A stretch of DNA of 64,000 nt from Flammula alnicola (Eukaryota > Basidiomycota > Agaricomycetes > Agaricales > Strophariaceae), in contig JADNRV010000022.1 in assembly GCA_015499995.1 (NCBI GenBank), positions 1 to 64,000 on the forward strand, written 5' to 3'. Shown here one piece after another: positions 59,501-64,000 of this stretch. A program made the position numbers and the translations under genes. A model generated the notes under the pieces. It saw only the letters and a program-made list of their open reading frames with translations. It was not told the origin of the DNA and did no database searches. Positions within the stretch are counted from its first letter, which is position 1. Each line of letters starts with the position of its first letter.

Positions 59501-61691
59501 AATCGATAACGCACCGCCAGCCTCCGGTGGAGATACTCATATGGGGAAGAAAACAACGAAACCAGCTGGAAGTGGTACCGCCGTCAACGATATAAAGCCA
59601 ACGGAACCCAGCGCCATCGGAAAGAGTCAATCTCCGAAGGTTCATAATATTGTGCCTCTTGATTTGAATGCTGGGCGTGGATCACCGTACAAATTCCCCA
59701 ACGAACCTTCTACAAGACTTGCTACTGCCACTCCCGACCCTTCCTCTGTCAGTGACTACCCCGCACCCACAGCTTCTGAGTCTTCATCCACGTCATCTTC
59801 TCGATATTCCCTAGGAGTACATCAAGGTCCAGTCGTTCTTGAACGCCTTGAAGAGAATCTTGCGAAGGGATTCAGGAGTCCGACACTGTCTTCTGCTATA
59901 GATGATCCACCTCGAAAACTCGTTCTTTCATCACCTGTGCTGCAAGTTGTCAACCCAAACACAGTTAAAGATCGGTTCCTATTCCTCTTCAACGACATCC
60001 TTGTTATCGCGAAACCTGTCACTTTTGACCAAGATAGTCTCATGGATACGTACAAATTGAGCCTACCTGACAGAAAGTATACCGTGAAGAGTGTCGTGCA
60101 ATTGCGAAACCTACGATTCTGCCCAGATCGAGCGGATGCACAACCGAAATCACCTACACTCGCACCTCGTAACCCACTCCTCCGTTCTTTCATCGCTCAG
60201 TTCTCCAAGGAACCAGACCACGCCATTGCCTCTCTATTTACGAAGTCCAATATCCAAGATAACCCCTCTCTGCTGGGGCAATTATTGTTCAAGACCTTGG
60301 AGCTGGATAGAAGCCGCCTTGGGGAATACCTTTCCATGAAGACATCGAAGACGGTCCTGAAATCTTATTTGGACAGCTTCGGCTTTGCGAGCTTGAGGGT
60401 GGATGTCGCATTGCGAGTCTTCTTGCACTCGGTCAACGTGTCTCGGTATTCCCAATCATATGGAGCCCTCGAACATCTATTGGATTCGTTCGCCAGCCGC
60501 TGGTATGAGGCCAATGCAAAGTTTGTGGCTTATGATAAAGACATGGCTCTTCGCATTGTGTGGGCCCTTGCTCAACTGAATGATCGTCTGCATGGTGGAA
60601 TTGCCGATGAACCTGGTCCAACAGATCACATTAGGCGCAGCGTCACAAGCAAAGAATTCCTGGACGCATTCCGCAGATATGACGCCCGCTGTTTGGTTTC
60701 TGACGAACTCTTGCAGGAACTTTACCGTTCGATATTCCACGAACGCCTGTGTCAGGCAAGCCCTAAGTCCTTGAGTGGTTCACAAGACACACCCATCACA
60801 ATCAAGCGACCTTTGCCAAGTAGGCTCACATACAAGACCCAATCCGAACCCATCGTTTTCCGTCTGCCGCAAGCCGATCCTCTCCTTACAATCGAACTAT
60901 ATGGTCAAGACATGACTTTTGACCCACCCGTCCTATACTTCTCAAAGTCCTCGGAGGCGTCTTTCCGCATCATGGGAACATCTTTGGGCTCCAAGTCCAT
61001 TACGATATGCCGATCAGGGCCAAACGCTATCAAGTACTCTGGTATCCCACTAAGCCACGTCGTCGTCGTAGAGCGGGCTTTCATGCGGAATACCTTCCAA
61101 CTTGCCTTCCTTAATCAAACTGGGGCGAAGAGGAGATACATGTTCAGCGTTGATGATCCCATTATCCGAAATGAATGGGCGACATCTCTGCGGCGACATA
61201 TCGACGCTTCCATGTCATCTGCTTTAGCCCCTCCCGGTCCAATAGCACCTGGGGCTTTAAAGTTCCAAAAGGCTGCAGATGCCGTTGCTTTCAAGGTCCT
61301 TCAAGACACTCTAATGGGTAATGGACATTCAGCGCCATCCCATCGCCCAAATGGTTCTAGCTCGACTCAAAATAGCGGTAACGGTGTCAGCCCTCCTCAT
61401 CTTACCGGATCTAGTGTGCCGTTCACGGGCTCGGCGCATACTCGCTCAAAATCTCGAAGCAGAGTGTATCATCGACATGGTGCGGGCAAGAACGAGTTAG
61501 AGCTTGGTGACCGGTCGCAAAATAAGAGTATAGATTCTATTCCAGATTCGAGTGACCATGCAAATACCCCAGAACAGCGGTCGGACAGCGCCCTTTGGAC
61601 GGCGCGCGACCTCGAGATGCACTGTCAGCAGAATAGCTCAATATCGCTTGTTCTCTTGCAGGTTGCAGCTCCTGAGAGTTCTCCTCTATAA
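56515..61691 (+). CDS. Large Sec7-domain and PH-domain protein (putative Arf guanine-nucleotide exchange factor)
   Basis: About 1,700 residues in two main exons (56515-58120 and 58177 onward). ATG 56515 starts 'MADQEIPPSRAEQRMAAVAK'. The first 1,150 or so residues are low-complexity: an EEEKA-type charged repeat, RS-like patches, Pro/Ser stretches and a Glu run near 58264-58292. From about residue 1150, 'VVNPNTVKDRFLFLFNDILV' looks like a partial PH module. A Sec7 domain follows with 'LFKTLELDRSRLGEYLSM' (Glu of LGEYL corresponds to the catalytic finger), 'VDVALRVFLHSVNVSRYSQS' and 'ALRIVWALAQLNDRLHGG'. A PH domain comes next (KSITICRSGPNAIKYSGI, NEWATSLRRHI). It resembles fungal Sec74/Yel1 or IQSEC-type GEFs. 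The last codons may use a further intron ending at 61660, giving a shorter tail. No frame lesion was seen. Confidence 0.82.
58264..58292 (+). repeat. GAG microsatellite (polyglutamate-coding)
   Basis: Near-pure GAG run inside the second exon of the Sec7-PH gene, coding for about ten Glu residues. Length is likely to vary between strains. Confidence 0.85.
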
Positions 61692-62564
61692 GTGTATTCG
61701 TTTCCACCTCTCGACCTCTCAGTACGTCGTCATACTTTGTTTCTCATTCAGTGACGTTCTAATGGCCTTGAACAGTTTCACTCAATGTACCTCTACTCTC
61801 TCATTATTTTATTCACGGTCGTTCTCGTATGTTTTCTTATAATTCACGTATGCTTTCAGGTTAGCCTTTACCAACGGAACGGTTTAAGAACTCGAATCCA
61901 CCTCTCTCTTTCCACCATTTGTTTTCAAGGCATTGTTTTCCAGTCTCTTTCTTGAATAGTATATACCGCTATTTATCACGCATTATGGTCTTCCCGTCTT
62001 TCCTTTCATTGATATGATCTGTAACATTCGCTTGCCAAATTGAAATGTTTCCGATAGAAGCTGCGCTCAATCTACGCAACTTGACGTACATAAGTTATGC
62101 ATGTCTGTGGGCCAACTGAAGTTGTTTCCAGACATGGTTTAGATTGCAGTGCATTATCAGTACAATCACCATCCTGTGTTTCATCTATCATGCACGATGC
62201 CAGGAACTGAGTTGGCAACGTGGTCGTCAAGCCCAATTATCAAACATCGTGTTGCCATCGAGGTTGTTGTCTTTGGCCTGATCTCACATACGCCGCTTTG
62301 CAGGGAAAACGTGTTTGCCTCAATTTGATCAAGAACGGACGGAGCTGGTCATGATGAGCCTTGAATGTGTTCACCCAGGTGCGTTATGTAGATTGCATGG
62401 CAATCGTGCTCGTACAATGCGGCGAAAGCTGATTCATATATATTAATACAGTCAATCACCGCTCCTAGTACACATTTCTCCTGGAGAGCGTAACCTATTA
62501 GACTAGGCTGAGCTTAGCACATCCTACCTGCCACTTGTCGCCACTGCCACTCGTCTCTTGGACC
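61692..62564. other. Intergenic region
   Basis: About 870 bp between two plus-strand genes, containing the 3' UTR of the Sec7-PH gene and the promoter of the next gene. No coding motif was found on either strand. Confidence 0.5.
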
Positions 62565-63458
62565 ATGACAGACTTCCACCACTCGCCGTCGACGCCTGGA
62601 CCTCACCACGGAGGCTATCGGCAGCCACAGCCACATACGTACTCACGTTCACAGTCGACACTCGACACCGCCCGCGCCAACGTTCCTTGGGAACACATGG
62701 CAGAAGCTTTTACTTGGGTCGCGGAGGAGGAATATATGAAAGGGAGGAAACGAAGCATGAAGACGGAGGATTGGGTCAGGGAGCAGCAGCACTTCTTTAA
62801 CCCCAAAGCCGGCAATTACCCCGTAACAAGACCGCGGGCGAACAAGATTCGGAGGCAAGAGTGGGAGGAACTCATCTACGTCTACGGAATTGAGGCGGAT
62901 CAGTGGATGAGACAGCAGGAACGAGCCCGCCGACTCGCAGAGGAGCGAGACAAAGCTAAGGTCCGCATCCAAGACGAGCTGCGGAGGATCGAGGCACGCT
63001 TTCAGGAGAAGCGCGATGCTGAAAGGCGAGAGCGAGAAGACGGAAGGCGCCAGGCGCACGTTGAGCGTCGAGAGAAGGAGGCGAGAGACCGCGCCAAACT
63101 AGACAAGTTGATTTTAGACGGCTGGACGAGTTACGAGTCACAATGGGCGTCGCTGCCCTCATCTTCGGAATCGCTGGAATTTAAGAAGACGCCTTGGCCG
63201 CTTATATTACCACCAAGGAACACGGACGACATTACGCGAGACGGAATTGTCGCATTCCTTTTTTCTCCACTGCATTCACAAAACCAGTCGCGCAAAGACA
63301 GGATTCGGAGCGCTCAACTTCGGTGGCACCCCGACAGGTTTCGACGTTTCTTGGGGCGGGTACCAGAGACGGAGAGGGCGGCTGTTGAGGAAGGGGTTGG
63401 AATTGTAGCACGATGTCTAAACGAACTGATGGAAAGGGAAAAGCGGAGTAGATATTAA
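62565..63458 (+). CDS. NFKBIL1-like protein with a J-domain-like C-terminus
   Basis: Single-exon gene of about 297 residues. ATG 62565 (MTDFHHSPSTPGPHHGG) is the first true ATG of the frame. After a disordered head comes 'DWVREQQHFFN', then a long charged helix rich in Arg/Glu (RARRLAEERDKAKVRIQDEL, RREREDGRRQAHVERREKEA). The C-terminal part has 'FKKTPWPLILPPRNTDDITR', 'KDRIRSAQLRWHPDRFRRFL' and 'AVEEGVGIVARCLNELMERE'. The RWHPDRF block, with flanking helices, is the part of the family that resembles a J domain (HPD). Fungal members are uncharacterised; animal NFKBIL1 is linked to mRNA processing. The ankyrin repeats of the animal protein are absent, as usual in fungi. Confidence 0.75.
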   Translation: MTDFHHSPSTPGPHHGGYRQPQPHTYSRSQSTLDTARANVPWEHMAEAFTWVAEEEYMKGRKRSMKTEDWVREQQHFFNPKAGNYPVTRPRANKIRRQEWEELIYVYGIEADQWMRQQERARRLAEERDKAKVRIQDELRRIEARFQEKRDAERREREDGRRQAHVERREKEARDRAKLDKLILDGWTSYESQWASLPSSSESLEFKKTPWPLILPPRNTDDITRDGIVAFLFSPLHSQNQSRKDRIRSAQLRWHPDRFRRFLGRVPETERAAVEEGVGIVARCLNELMEREKRSRY

Positions 63459-63542
63459 GTATTTGTACATGTTTCTTTCGGGAGATTATCTGCCGTGTAT
63501 TACTCATAATTTCATTCTCGGATTCTCTTACTCAGCTGCACA

Positions 63543-64000
63543 ATGTTCTCTCGTCTCTCCCGTCTCCCTCTTCGCAGATCCTTGCATACAGGGCCTGGCG
63601 CCGCAAGGTCTGCTGGCGCTTTTGGAAGGCCAGCACGAGTCGCCCTCGGTGTTTCTGCGGCCACGGCTGCCTACCTGACTTGGCAATTAACGCGAGAGAG
63701 GAACCAAATATCTTTGGATTCTCCTCAGGCATCGAGATGTCAGTTTTTTTCATTTGAATATCTCAGTTTTCTAAAAAATATATTAAATCGTATATAATAG
63801 CATCAGAACGTTCGTTAACGACAAAAACGTCGCGACTTCCTGAGGCTCCTTCAGAACCTACACTCTCGTCGGCATCCACGTCAACTGCCGAAAGCGATGT
63901 GTTTGTCCCCGACGTGCCCTCTGACTCTGAAGACGTGCCAAACCTCCGTCAGAGAATGGTGCTGCTGAAGGAGAAGGAGAAAGTTCCTCTGAAGAAGGTG
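63543..64000 (+). CDS. 5' part of a probable mitochondrial protein (cut by window edge)
   Basis: ATG 63543 starts 'MFSRLSRLPLRRSLHTGPGA', a strong mitochondrial presequence, followed by one hydrophobic segment (VALGVSAATAAYLTWQL). An AT-rich intron (about 63738-63800) joins in frame to a Ser/Thr/Pro/Glu-rich linker (SERSLTTKTSRLPEAP, ESDVFVPDVPSDSEDVPN) and 'LRQRMVLLKEKEKVPLKKV' at the window edge. It reads like an inner-membrane-anchored protein with its catalytic or binding part beyond the window. I cannot name the family. Confidence 0.65.

Overview
The window is nuclear DNA of a filamentous basidiomycete, most likely an Agaricomycete. Protein-coding genes lie close together on both strands and are cut by many introns of about 45-70 bases with GT..AG ends. 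The gene set is typical of such fungi: a metacaspase, a HET-domain protein, a fungal phenylalanine ammonia-lyase, a Psr1-type phosphatase and a Yap/Pap1-type bZIP. There is no operon structure, and I saw no tRNA, rRNA or CRISPR array.

Layout. 0-15.7 kb: 3' end of eIF3c (+), eIF2B-gamma (-), a germinal-centre kinase (+), APS kinase (-), a mitochondrial PPR protein (-), Rad21 cohesin (+), alanyl-tRNA synthetase (-), mitochondrial ribosomal protein bL34m (+). 16-25.5 kb: Psr1-like phosphatase (-), polyQ bZIP factor (+), SETD6/Rkm4-type SET methyltransferase (-), Spp2-like splicing factor (+), coiled-coil protein (-). 26.8-35.4 kb: metacaspase (+), membrane-anchored amidohydrolase (-), TCP11/Sok1 protein (-). 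35.4-41.1 kb is an accessory island: three related copies of a small membrane-protein locus (one intact, two decayed), a hypothetical gene with an acidic tail, and a HET-domain gene. 41.1-45.4 kb: NIPA-type transporter (+) and TFIIH p44/Ssl1 (-). 45.5-47.5 kb is gene-poor, with a helicase-like C-terminal fragment. 47.5-55.8 kb: phenylalanine ammonia-lyase (+), Mmt-type cation efflux protein (-), iron-type alcohol dehydrogenase (-), flavin-reductase-like protein (+). 56.5-64 kb: a large Sec7-PH protein (+), an NFKBIL1-like protein (+) and the 5' end of a probable mitochondrial protein (+).

Most genes are housekeeping. Those for translation are over-represented: eIF3c, eIF2B-gamma, AlaRS, bL34m and a methyltransferase whose relatives modify a ribosomal protein. 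Several pairs are divergent with very short shared promoters, the tightest being AlaRS/bL34m at 48 bp.

The most striking signal is about sequence integrity. Between about 3.7 and 22.3 kb, seven conserved genes break frame at 15 or more places, and in nearly every case one missing base, often in a short homopolymer, would restore the conserved protein. Genes beyond 22.3 kb look intact. This points to a poorly corrected stretch of assembly rather than a set of pseudogenes, but the sequence alone cannot decide. I did not find a clear new multi-gene system; the best biological leads are the repeat-bracketed HET island, the composite amidohydrolase, and a possible aromatic-metabolism neighbourhood around the ammonia-lyase.
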